64,000 nt of DNA from assembly GCF_030463535.1 (NCBI RefSeq), contig NC_132878.1, positions 30,109,761-30,173,760 on the forward strand, in the 5' to 3' direction. The notes below the pieces were generated by a model. That model was given only the letters and a program-made list of their open reading frames with translations, was not told the DNA's origin and did not search any database. The translations under genes were made by a program, and so were the position numbers. Of this stretch, positions 13,880-25,319 are shown piece after piece (position 1 is the stretch's first letter; each line of letters opens with the position of its first letter). Source of the DNA: Salminus brasiliensis (taxonomy: Eukaryota > Chordata > Actinopteri > Characiformes > Bryconidae).

Positions 13880-16800
13880 CAAACATTAGCTAATTGTGTG
13901 TGGTCATGATGCAATACATCAAGTGTCAGTCAAAGAGTGATCTTTATTGTAAATCATAAACTGAGAAGTATTTTCTTTTATAATTGTACACACATTTCTA
14001 AACGTACAACCTTTTAACTATAATCTGTATGCATATTTAACTATGTTCCCTGGACCAGGACTCATGTTGAGGGCTCTATATTCAAGCCTTCGAATTCTCT
14101 TCTCAACATAAGTTAATAATGGATATGGAAAGGACAAGAAGTCTGAAACTAGAACTAAAGAACAAGCAAAGGAATCTCACTATAATAGTAGACAAGAGTA
14201 GATATATTTGGTTTCCTCATGCAAAATGATTAGATAAACATGTGTGTGTGGAGAAATTTAAGATTTGGAGTTTACTGAAAAATCCTTTCACTTGTTAAGA
14301 CTAGAGTTCTTAGCAAACATGAAAATATCACCTGACCCCTAACAATAGATAAGCAAATCCTCTCCAAAACTGACCTATTTTACTTGCATCTCTCTGTATT
14401 CACTCTCTCTCTCACACTCACACCTTGTGGCCTTGTGTGGAGCTTGTTTTAAATGGATAACTTGTTTTAGGGATGGTTTACAGTATGAGATTAAAAATCT
14501 GTAATATAATCGGAAAGTCGTTTGTAAAATCATAAACTGAGAAGTATTTTCTTTTTTAATTGTACACACATTTCTAAATGTATAACCTTTTAACTATAAT
14601 CTGAATGCATATTTGACTTAATTCCCTGGACCAGGACCCATGTTGAGGGCTCTATATTCAAGTCTTTAAATTCTCTTCTCAACATAAGTTAATAATGGAT
14701 ATGGAAAGGACAAGAAGTCTGAAACTTGAGAACAAGCAAAGGAATCTCACTATAATAGTAGATAAGAGTAGATATATTTGTTTTCCTCATGCAAAATGAC
14801 TAGATTACCATGTGTGTGGAGAAAGATTTTGTGTTTACTGAAAAGTCCTTTCTCTTGTAAAGACTAGAGTTCTTAGCAAACATGAAAATATCACCTGACC
14901 CCTAACAATAGATCAGCAAATCCTCTCCAAAACTTACCTATTTTACTTACATCTCTCTGTATTCACTCTCTCACACACTCACACACACACACCTTGTGGC
15001 CTTGTGTGGACCTTGGGTGTCAGCAATGCAAGTGAGTCCAGCTGGCCCAAACAAAGACTGTTTAAACTTTAAAATGTGACAAAAACACTGTACATCAGGA
15101 TCTTCTCATTCAGATAAATATTATAAATAAATATTTGAAGCTCTCTTTTTAGACACTCTGTGTTAACACTGAGAGGTACAGTTATGTGAAGTACAGTTAT
15201 CTTAGTGTTAACATAGTGTCCTAATATACATGTCAAGTGTTTTGATGTCATTTATGAAAAATTATTCACACTGACATGTCCCATTGCTAGTCTTTATCCC
15301 ATCCAGCTTGAACAAGATTCCATAATACAAGAAATATAATGCTGAGAAATGTTCATAAAGATTTTACAAAGCATGTTTTCTTTATTGTCTCCTCTTATCT
15401 TTTTTATGGAAATATTTTTAAAAGGTCACAGTGAACTGATCCAAGTGATGCTTCTGTTCTTCATATTTCTCATATTATTCATTTTCTTTCTTGTTTCAGT
15501 CACAGTTCAGCAACGTAGAGCTTGTTAAATATATCATCGCAAAATGTCAGCACTTTCATACAGAGTCCAAATGGATCAGAGGTGCAGACTGAGCCGTGGG
15601 AAAGCTCAGAGTGGGAAATTTACATCATAGATTTCACATTTGCTGTATTGTACTCCTTTAGCATATCCTAAAATCACACTATTAAACTTAAACAATAGTA
15701 GTTTTTATTATCCATTTATCTCCATTTATTGATGCATATTTCATATGCCTGTCCAATTGTTTTACACAGTTTACAGAGATTTGATCATGGATTTATTGTT
15801 CATGGAGTTATTATTTCCAGCGGAAAGATTTGTTGAAGCTACTTTTTGATGCTCAGATGCAACCAAACATTTTAAAATAGGAAATTGCATTAATGAGTGT
15901 GATTAGAACTCTCTAATGTAAAATAGACACAATGTTTGGACTGATTTGTGTTTGTGGAACTACAGTGCCACACATTTGAGATCCAACAAAGATTCAGGAA
16001 AACACGATGCTTAATTCTAATTAAATTTGTTTTCCCAAGCATATCATTACTCTTGCCCAAAAACCTTGTATCTGCCATTTTGATGTTTTTGACATCATTA
16101 GAATCTGACAGTTGTTCTTTGCAGTGTGTCATTTTATCATTATTTGGCCAATGGGAAAGTAAAAAAATAACAAAAATAAATAAGATCTTTTTACATTGAC
16201 CTTCACTGAAGGTTTAGCAGATTTTTTCATTTGCTTGTGAACTTGGCATTGCGACATAAGAGGCATTTTTGTGGCAGTGATGATACATGTAATGGGCCTA
16301 CTTCTGTGTGTCACAACTAAGAGTAATTATAGTTCATCTATGTTACCAAAAGATTACAGTATGCCTTGTGCTTTCTCAGTAATGTGACAAACAATCATGT
16401 GGCAAGTGGTTAGTAAAAGAGGTTCAATACAAAACCAATCCTAAACTAAAAAGTATTTACAGTGGTGATTCAGCATTGGTGCTGCAATTAAGTCCAAGAC
16501 TAGGCTTAATTCATGGGAGAGAAAGACTAATAACATTTACTAGAACTTTCAGTTTTATCATAGTGTCCTGATGTACATGCCAAATGTTTTCACATCATTT
16601 ATCAAAAACCTGATTGACACATTCATCTAACTAGATCTGAATGTGAAGTGATGCTCCTGTTCTTATCTTTCTCGTTTTTCACCACTAGAGGGCAACAAAA
16701 CTGTGAAGCTTGATACATTTACCATTGCAAAAGGTCAGCACTTTCACACAGAGTCTAAATGGAGCAGAAGTGCAGACCGAGCTGAGAGTGTGAGATGTAG

Positions 16801-18867
16801 GCAGATGTCCAGAACCAGCGAAGGCCTGTAGTATCAATGGTCTTTAATTGAGGCTCAACTGAGACTGCAATTCAGTGGAAGTTTGAGTTATGTCTAGTCT
16901 GTCCTGAAAGTCACTCCAGAACAACTTCCCCATTGTTCTACATGTAGTTGATCAGCCAAAACAGATGTGTCTCAGTATTTTACTTGAATTAAAACAATAG
17001 TAGTTTATATGTCTCAAATTATTATTGTAAATTTCATATGACTGTCCTGCTATTTGACATAGAAGACTTTACAGACATTAGACTTTTTTACATAATTAGA
17101 ATCAGACAGCTGTTCTTTAAATTGTCATTTTATCCTGAATGGCCCATTAGAAATGCTTCAGAAGGACTTTGAACAAATTCTTCTTACACTGACTTTTGTT
17201 GAAGGTAAAGAGGGGTTTCATTACCCAGTAAACTTGCCATTGGTGAATAGAGGGCATTTGTGTGACAGCAGCACTACATGTCATGGGCCTACGTCTGTGT
17301 GTCAGCAGCTAAGAGTAATTAAATAGCTCCTGGTAAACTACTAATAGATAACAGTGTGACTTATGCTTTCTCAATAATTGGACAAATAACTGTAAGGCCA
17401 TTAGTTAAAAGGGGTTCAATTCTTAAACAATCCTGAACTAAAAAGTATTTGCAATGCAGATTCAGCACTGACAGTGCAATGAAGTCCAAGACTGGACTTA
17501 ATACATGGGAGAACAGTACTTACAATATTTACTAGAAATGCTCTGTTACTCAAAGTCATCTTTTAAAAACTTAAATTAATTAAAATGTCATTGATTTATT
17601 AAAATTAATGAAAATCTAAGTATTACCAAAACTCAAATATTCAGCCTATACTGAAGTACTTTACAAAAAGAATAAAAAGGACTTATCAACCAACTGTATC
17701 TCACATAACCGTGATCCTGAGTGTTAACATAGAGAGTCCTTATATACTATTTCAAGTGTTTTTTACGTTATGGTGTCACTTTAGTTGGAGTGGTCCTCAA
17801 AAAATTGAAATAAAGGTCAGGATTAGGACCAGGGTTAAAGTTAGGTTTTGCTTAATTGAAGTAATATATTAAGTCACTTTCAAGTAACATTTCAACATTA
17901 AATTTACTTAATGCCACAAAAGCTACAAAAGACATATTTTATCACATTTTCATTCATAAACCAAGGTAAACACAAGGCCAATGCTCATGCCTCTACTTGT
18001 GTGTGCATGTGTGTCTATGTGAATACAGAGAGACGCAAGGGAAATGAGTCAGGGTTGGTTAGGATTTCTTGAAATGTTATCAGATGCCAGATCACGATTT
18101 CATGTTTGATTACATTTCAAGTGTAAAGAAGGGGCATTATTTTTCAGTATGTAACAGATTCAACATTCATAATGCTTCACTTAATTGCATTATAAAGATA
18201 TTGCTTGTGCTTAAGCATTTTGGGTAGTCTCTACAGTGACCCTGACCATTAAAAGAGGATAAGAAGAGGTATGAATGAATGCATTTGACACAGTGCACAC
18301 AGGTGGGGTATACTCTTCTCTTTCCTGTTAGCTACATTAGCCTCATAACTTCAATGCAAAATATAGAGACACGCCTGTCTTGAATGATCAACTACATGTG
18401 GAAAATGTGGAAGTTGTTTAGGGGTGGCTTTCAGGGCAGACTAGACAAAACCAAAACTTCCACTAGACTGCAGTGTCAGTTGATCCTTGAATCAGGATCA
18501 TTGTTGCTGTAGGCCTTAGCTGACATTGGAAAACTGGGCCTACATCTCACAGTCTTCTAAATGTGAGAAAGGTTTAAAGAAAAGTTTTGGTTGAGCTCTT
18601 TGTTTTAGTTGATTCCCTTGTTGCATGACCTAACTTGCTGCAACACTAATCATCAATTAACTGTTAAGGATAAACAGGCTGATGCAATATTGTGCCCAAG
18701 GAGTTAGTCTTAGGTTTCAGATGGACAAAATTAGATGAGAGTGTGAAGCAATAAGCTGTTGTGTCTTAACACCTTTGATTAGTCCGATACCTGTGAGAGG
18801 TGTTCCATCATTTAAGGTGAGAGGTGATAACTGGTCTCTAAGGCATTACTTTAGAAGCTTGTAAAGA
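13880..18867 (+). repeat. Tandem array unit 3 (full, 4,988 bp)
   Basis: This full unit is collinear with units 1 and 2. It has the AT-rich variant at about 15,115 that is shared with unit 1, a private 12-base insertion near 18,040 (gaaatgagtcag) and the cttcaatgca insertion near 18,350 that is shared with unit 2. This mosaic of shared variants suggests exchange between units rather than a simple order of duplication. Confidence 0.92.
16682..16696 (+). promoter_or_regulatory. CTCF-like motif, unit 3
   Basis: Identical 15 bases at the equivalent position of unit 3. Confidence 0.5.
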
Positions 18868-21800
18868 CAAACATTAGCTAATTGTGTGTGGTCATGATGC
18901 AATACATCAAGTGTCAGTCAAAGAGTGATCTTTATTGTAAATCATAAACTGAGAAGTATTTTCTTTTATAATTGTACACACATTTCTAAACGTACAACCT
19001 TTTAACTATAATCTGTATGCATATTTAACTATGTTCCCTGGACCAGGACTCATGTTGAGGGCTCTATATTCAAGCCTTCGAATTCTCTTCTCAACATAAG
19101 TTAATAATGGATATGGAAAGGACAAGAAGTCTGAAACTAGAACTAAAGAACAAGCAAAGGAATCTCACTATAATAGTAGACAAGAGTAGATATATTTGGT
19201 TTCCTCATGCAAAATGATTAGATAAACATGTGTGTGTGGAGAAATTTAAGATTTGGAGTTTACTGAAAAATCCTTTCACTTGTTAAGACTAGAGTTCTTA
19301 GCAAACATGAAAATATCACCTGACCCCTAACAATAGATAAGCAAATCCTCTCCAAAACTGACCTATTTTACTTGCATCTCTCTGTATTCACTCTCTCTCT
19401 CACACTCACACCTTGTGGCCTTGTGTGGAGCTTGTTTTAAATGGATAACTTGTTTTAGGGATGGTTTACAGTATGAGATTAAAAATCTGTAATATAATCG
19501 GAAAGTCGTTTGTAAAATCATAAACTGAGAAGTATTTTCTTTTTTAATTGTACACACATTTCTAAATGTATAACCTTTTAACTATAATCTGAATGCATAT
19601 TTGACTTAATTCCCTGGACCAGGACCCATGTTGAGGGCTCTATATTCAAGTCTTTAAATTCTCTTCTCAACATAAGTTAATAATGGATATGGAAAGGACA
19701 AGAAGTCTGAAACCTGAGAACAAGCAAAGGAATCTCACTATAATAGTAGATAAGAGTAGATATATTTGTTTTCCTCATGCAAAATGACTAGATTACCATG
19801 TGTGTGGAGAAAGATTTTGTGTTTACTGAAAAGTCCTTTCTCTTGTAAAGACTAGAGTTCTTAGCAAACATGAAAATATCACCTGACCCCTAACAATAGA
19901 TCAGCAAATCCTCTCCAAAACTTACCTATTTTACTTACATCTCTCTGTATTCACTCTCTCACACACTCACACACACACACCTTGTGGCCTTGTGTGGACC
20001 TTGGGTGTCAGCAATGCAAGTGAGTCCAGCTGGCCCAAACAAAGACTGTTTAAACTTTAAAATGTGACAAAAACACTGTACATCAGGATCTTCTCATTCA
20101 GATAAATCTCACATATTTGAAGCTCTCTTTTTAGACACTCTGTGTTAACACTGAGAGGTACAGTTATGTGAAGTACAGTTATCTTAGTGTTAACATAGTG
20201 TCCTAATATACATGTCAAGTGTTTTGATGTCATTTATGAAAAATTATTCACACTGACATGTCCCATTGCTAGTCTTTATCCCATCCAGCTTGAACAAGAT
20301 TCCATAATACAAGAAATATAATGCTGAGAAATGTTCATAAAGATTTTACAAAGCATGTTTTCTTTATTGTCTCCTCTTATCTTTTTTATGGAAATATTTT
20401 TAAAAGGTCACAGTGAACTGATCCAAGTGATGCTTCTGTTCTTCATATTTCTCATATTATTCATTTTCTTTCTTGTTTCAGTCACAGTTCAGCAACGTAG
20501 AGCTTGTTAAATATATCATCGCAAAATGTCAGCACTTTCATACAGAGTCCAAATGGATCAGAGGTGCAGACTGAGCCGTGGGAAAGCTCAGAGTGGGAAA
20601 TTTACATCATAGATTTCACATTTGCTGTATTGTACTCCTTTAGCATATCCTAAAATCACACTATTAAACTTAAACAATAGTAGTTTTTATTATCCATTTA
20701 TCTCCATTTATTGATGCATATTTCATATGCCTGTCCAATTGTTTTACACAGTTTACAGAGATTTGATCATGGATTTATTGTTCATGGAGTTATTATTTCC
20801 AGCGGAAAGATTTGTTGAAGCTACTTTTTGATGCTCAGATGCAACCAAACATTTTAAAATAGGAAATTGCATTAATGAGTGTGATTAGAACTCTCTAATG
20901 TAAAATAGACACAATGTTTGGACTGATTTGTGTTTGTGGAACTACAGTGCCACACATTTGAGATCCAACAAAGATTCAGGAAAACACGATGCTTAATTCT
21001 AATTAAACTTGTTTTCCCAAGCATATCATTACTCTTGCCCAAAAACCTTGTATCTGCCATTTTAGTGTTTTTGACATCATTAGAATCTGACAGTTGTTCT
21101 TTGCAGTGTGTCATTTTATCATTATTTGGCCAATGGGAAAGTAAAAAAATAACAAAAATAAATAAGATCTTTTTACATTGACCTTCACTGAAGGTTTAGC
21201 AGATTTTTTCATTTGCTTGTGAACTTGGCATTGCGACATAAGAGGCATTTTTGTGGCAGTGATGATACATGTAATGGGCCTACTTCTGTGTGTCACAACT
21301 AAGAGTAATTATAGTTCATCTATGTTACCAAAAGATTACAGTATGCCTTGTGCTTTCTCAGTAATGTGACAAACAATCATGTGGCAAGTGGTTAGTAAAA
21401 GAGGTTCAATACAAAACCAATCCTAAACTAAAAAGTATTTGAAGTGGTGATTCAGCATTGGTGCTGCAATTAAGTCCAAGACTAGGCTTAATTCATGGGA
21501 GAGAAAGACTAATAACATTTACTAGAACTTTCAGTGTTATCATAGTGTCCTGATGTACATGCCAAATGTTTTCACATCATTTATCAAAAACCTGACTGAC
21601 ACATTCATCTTACTAAATCTGAATGTGAAGTGATGCTCCTGTTCTTATTTCAATCTTTCTCGTTTTCCACCACTAGAGGGCAACAAAACTGTGAAACTTG
21701 ATACATTTACCATTGCAAAAGGTCAGCACTTTCACACAGAGTCTAAATGGAGCAGAAGTGCAGACCGAGCTGAGAGTGTGAGATGTAGGCAGATGTCCAG

Positions 21801-22134
21801 AACCAGCGAAGGCCTGTAGTATCAATGGTCTTTAATTGAGGCTCAACTGAGACTGCAATTCAGTGGAAGTTTGAGTTATGTCTAGTCTGTCCTGAAAGTC
21901 ACTCCAGAACAACTTTCCCATTGTTCTACATGTAGTTGATCAGCCAAAACAGATGTGTCTCAGTATTTTACTTGAAAATTAAACTTGAATTAAAACAATA
22001 GTAGTTTATATGTCTCAAATTATTATTGTAAATTTCACATGAGTGTCCTGCTATTTGACATAGAAGACTTTACAGACATTAGACTTTTTGACATAATTAG
22101 AATCGGACAGCTGTTCTTTAAATTGTCATTTTAT
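18868..22134 (+). repeat. Tandem array unit 4 (3' truncated, about 3.27 kb)
   Basis: This is the last unit of the regular array. Similarity to units 1-3 continues to about 22,134, where the sequence switches from the expected tcctgaatggcccattag to tcatggatgataatctg. Differences from other units increase toward its 3' end (for example near 21,600-21,660 and 21,975). That fits the edge of a homogenised array, where exchange is less frequent. Confidence 0.88.
21670..21684 (+). promoter_or_regulatory. CTCF-like motif, unit 4
   Basis: The motif is unchanged here although flanking bases have diverged (ttccac for ttcac just upstream, aaacttg for aagcttg downstream). Confidence 0.5.
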
Positions 22135-22595
22135 CATGGATGATAATCTGATATTTTAGTGACACATATTTGAGTAAGGAGTGGTCTCTTGTAAATGATA
22201 AATAAACTCTTATTATATCAGTGTCAATAGCATGTAGGTGCAGTAGCAGCAGTGAAGCATCTAAATACATTATAAATATTTGTTTTGTTGATGCATTATT
22301 GACATTAGGTACATTTAATGTTGACATGTTACTTGAAGATGACTTAATATGTTACTTCCATTAAGCAAAACCTAAATTTAACCCTGGTCCTAATCCTGAC
22401 CTCGATCCAAAACCTAATCATATTCCTAACTCTAACCATTATCCAAAACCTATACCTAACCCCCACTCTGCCCTTTGATCTGAATCTAGTCCAGTTAAGC
22501 TCCAGTTCCAGACCGGTGGAAGCAGCAGGTCTTTAACAGCTGGTTGCGGATGTTGAGGTGGTCTGTATTAGACCTGTTAGATGATCAGTGATCTC
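22135..22595. repeat. Junction segment with an inverted array fragment and degenerate CCTAA-like tract
   Basis: This stretch links the regular array to the rearranged part. Roughly 22,300-22,420 is the reverse complement of the unit region near 2,935-3,030 (ccaggg, ttaggttttgcttaa). Positions 22,370-22,470 hold a degenerate run of cctaa/taacc words on the + strand. The rest (22,138-22,300) resembles 30,774-30,815. No gene is seen. Confidence 0.6.
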
Positions 22596-22668
22596 TCAGG
22601 TGAACACCTAAAGATCTGAACTCCAAATAAAGTGAAAAACAGCTGAATTCAGTAAAAGTCTGTAAGAA

Positions 22669-22777
22669 GGCCCATTACACGTATCGCCCAGTGCCAAGTT
22701 TCCAAGAAAAGGAAAAAAACAGCTTTTCTTGAGAAACTTGGCATTGGAAGATATGATGCATTTGCATGTAATGGGCC
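22669..22777. repeat. Fold-back inverted repeat (hairpin), copy A
   Basis: The left arm begins ggcccattaca and contains cagtgccaagtttc and aagaaaa. The right arm mirrors it as ttttctt, gaaacttggcattgg and tgtaatgggcc. The arms are about 50 bases around a loop of roughly 10 A-rich bases, with a small asymmetry near the ends. The right arm alone recurs many times in the array family (for example near 1,350-1,420), so this copy may be a fold-back of two monomer ends or a small MITE-like element. Confidence 0.65.
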
Positions 22778-23441
22778 TATTTCTGTGTGTCAGCAGCTAA
22801 GAGTAATTAAAGTTCATCTGTCATACCAAAAGACTACACTGAAAACTTCAGTTGTTTGATTAAAGCAGTGTATTAAAATCAATGAACATCCTAAAAACAC
22901 ACTATTAGCAAACCTTTGTAGCAGAACCAATTAAATTCCATAAGAACAACACTGAGTTCTCTCCCAGAACCCATTGTCTTAACAGAAAAGCTTATTTGGT
23001 GTTGTGGTTAGAAGGTCACAGTTTGTTTGCTTTTTACTAAAAAGGATGTATCAACTAACTGAGTTAGCATATTGTCCTAATAAACATGTCAAGTGTTTTA
23101 ATGTCATTTATGAAAAATGAGTCACACTCAAATTACACATTATCACATTAGTCACATTACTAATCTTTATCCTGTCCAGCTTTTTTGTTGCCACCAAGGT
23201 CAACAAGGCCGACAACCATATATGTGTGTTTATTATAAATGTGTGTTTGTGTGTGTGTGTTAATATAGAGAGGTGCAAGCAATAATTGGTCAAGTTTGGA
23301 GAGCAATAATGACCTAGATTTTCCTTTGTAGTTATCTCCCCTTGCCTTTTTAGAGAAATATGAAGAAAGACCACCTTCATCTGTCTAGATCTAAATGTGA
23401 AGTGAAGCCCCTGTTCTTTTTTCTTTCTTTCTCGTTTTACA

Positions 23442-23456
23442 CCACTAGAGGGCAAC
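23442..23456 (+). promoter_or_regulatory. CTCF-like motif, duplication copy A (first)
   Basis: CCACTAGAGGGCAAC, preceded by a long pyrimidine tract, in a segment only distantly related to the array units. Confidence 0.45.
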
Positions 23457-23954
23457 AAAGCTGTGCAACAAAACTGTACATTTCTTTGCAAAAGGTCAGA
23501 ACCATTGAACCATTGCGGTTTGTCCAGTTACACAATATGAAGGGTTTTTAAATGAGTTATAAGGGTTGATGCTTGACACATCTGCTCAGGTCTGCTCAGA
23601 TGCTTGAGCACGTCTGCTGTTTGTGTCTGCTCAGGTATTCTGTTTGCTTGTGCACTACATATCATCTGCGGCTCAAGTGTAAAACTGAATGAGCAAAGTT
23701 CAGACAACAGACATATTTGGAGTATTAACTCAATTTGGGAGAAAAATATATGTTTAATTTGTATTAAACCACTTGCAATAGTTCAATTAGTTTGATTAGT
23801 TTGAAAAAAATGTTCTACTTGTTACATAATACATTTCACAGTCAGACTTTTGCCTTTATGGAAATATAAAAGGTCTCAGTCAACTGACCTGATTGACCAC
23901 ATTTTATTTGACTAGATCTGAATGTGAAGTGTTCTTGTTCTTTCTGCTTTTGCA

Positions 23955-23969
23955 CCACTAGAGGGCAGC
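23955..23969 (+). promoter_or_regulatory. CTCF-like motif, duplication copy A (second)
   Basis: CCACTAGAGGGCAGC fits the CTCF core at all 14 positions. It lies 513 bases after the first site of copy A. Confidence 0.5.
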
Positions 23970-24840
23970 AAAACTAAGCAGTTTGCTGTATTTATCACTA
24001 CAGGTCAGCACTTTCATACAGATTGAGCAGAGGTTGTGAAGCTTAGTGTGGGAACTTTACACTTACATTATTGTGCTTCTTTCAGTATATCCCGGCATTC
24101 CTGATTCCAGTATGTCTATACATTTCATATCACTTTCCAACGCTTTTAACAGGTTCTGGTTCTGTCTGCTTAAGAAATATTCATTTTCATGTGTTCATGT
24201 CACAGATTGTCAGAGTGTGCAAGTTCATACAAATTTCCCTGTCACCCAGTGACATACTTTGCTGAAAATTTTCTTCAGTTGCAACTGAAAATGCAGAAAT
24301 GGCGGCAGTTATTTTTTAGAATTTTTTCGAAAAATATTTGCAAGAATCAAGGGTAACGCTTATGAGGCCATATCACACCCATAGACCATTATGTCTTGAG
24401 GCTTTTGTGTAAACTGTTTTCAGTTGGTTTATGATATAAATTTATAGATAGATAGATTTATAATACAATGTTTGTTATGTAATATCACATATTAGTGTCC
24501 CATAAAGCAGAATTATGAAAATTAAGACAATAAAAACCAAGCACAAAATAGCATGCCAAACCATGCAAAGTCTGCTTTATTTCCCTGCATTGTGTTATAA
24601 TCCAGTATCCACATACATTTCACATTTTCTATGTTGTGCTCCTTTAGCATATCCTGACATCACACTCTTTAAAATAAAACAATAGTATTTTTATATCTTC
24701 AATTATTATGTATTATGTATTTCATATACACAGATTTGTTCATGGAGTTATTATCTGTTGAAGTTGCTTTTTGATGCTCAGATGCAGCCAAGCGTTTTAC
24801 ATTAGTCTAGTGATGGTTTATGAAGTGTGGTTAAAACTCT

Positions 24841-25319
24841 ATCATGAACAGGCCAATAGAAATGCTCCAGAAGGACTTTGAACAAATTCTTCTTACACTG
24901 ACTTTTGTTGAAGGTAAAGAGGGGTTTCCTTACCCGGTAAACTTGCCATTGGTGAATAGAAGGCATTTGTGTGACAGCAACACTACATGTCATGGGCCTA
25001 CGTCTGTGTGTCAGCAGCTAAGAGTAATTAAATAGCTCCTGGTAAACTACTAATAGATAACAGTGTGACTTATGCTTTCTCAATAATTGGACAAATAACT
25101 GTAAGGCCATTAGTTAAAAGGGGTTCAATTCTTAAACAATCTTGAACTAAAAAGTATTTGCAATGCAGATTCAGCACTGACAGTGCAATGAAGTCCAAGA
25201 CTGGACTTAATACATGGGAGAACAGCACTTACAATATTTACTAGAAATTCTCTGTTACTCGAAGTCATCTTATTAATTAAAATACATTAATTAAAATGTC
25301 ATTGATTTATTAAAATTAA
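24841..25319 (+). repeat. Array-family fragment (equivalent to unit positions about 2,265-2,720)
   Basis: The sequence from atcatgaacaggccaatag onward follows the unit segment around tccagaaggactttgaac, gtaaacttgccattgg and catgggcctacgtctg. It breaks at about 25,319, where it joins, by deletion, the segment equivalent to unit position 3,466. No gene is present. Confidence 0.75.

Larger units (their letters stand above)
22596..24840 (+). repeat. Direct duplication, copy A (decayed array-family segment)
   Basis: The segment starts ctcaggtgaacacctaaag and is collinear with 30,816-33,600, about 8.2 kb downstream and in the same orientation. Copy A lacks about 500 bp near 23,500 that copy B keeps (31,740-32,250). 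Shared landmarks include the hairpin, the CTCF-like motif pair, a TG-rich stretch near 23,230 and the segment around 24,060-24,250. Small frames of up to 127 codons at 23,108-23,491 are not conserved in copy B and look incidental. Confidence 0.8.

Noticed and set aside
1-22134. Possibility that the array is rDNA, 5S, snRNA or histone repeats
   Set aside because: No rRNA, 5S internal promoter, snRNA or histone sequence is seen in the unit on either strand.
23108-23491. 127-codon frame on the - strand
   Set aside because: In the directly duplicated copy at 31,334 the frame is broken to 61 codons, and it contains TG-repeat-derived His/Thr runs. It has no family resemblance.
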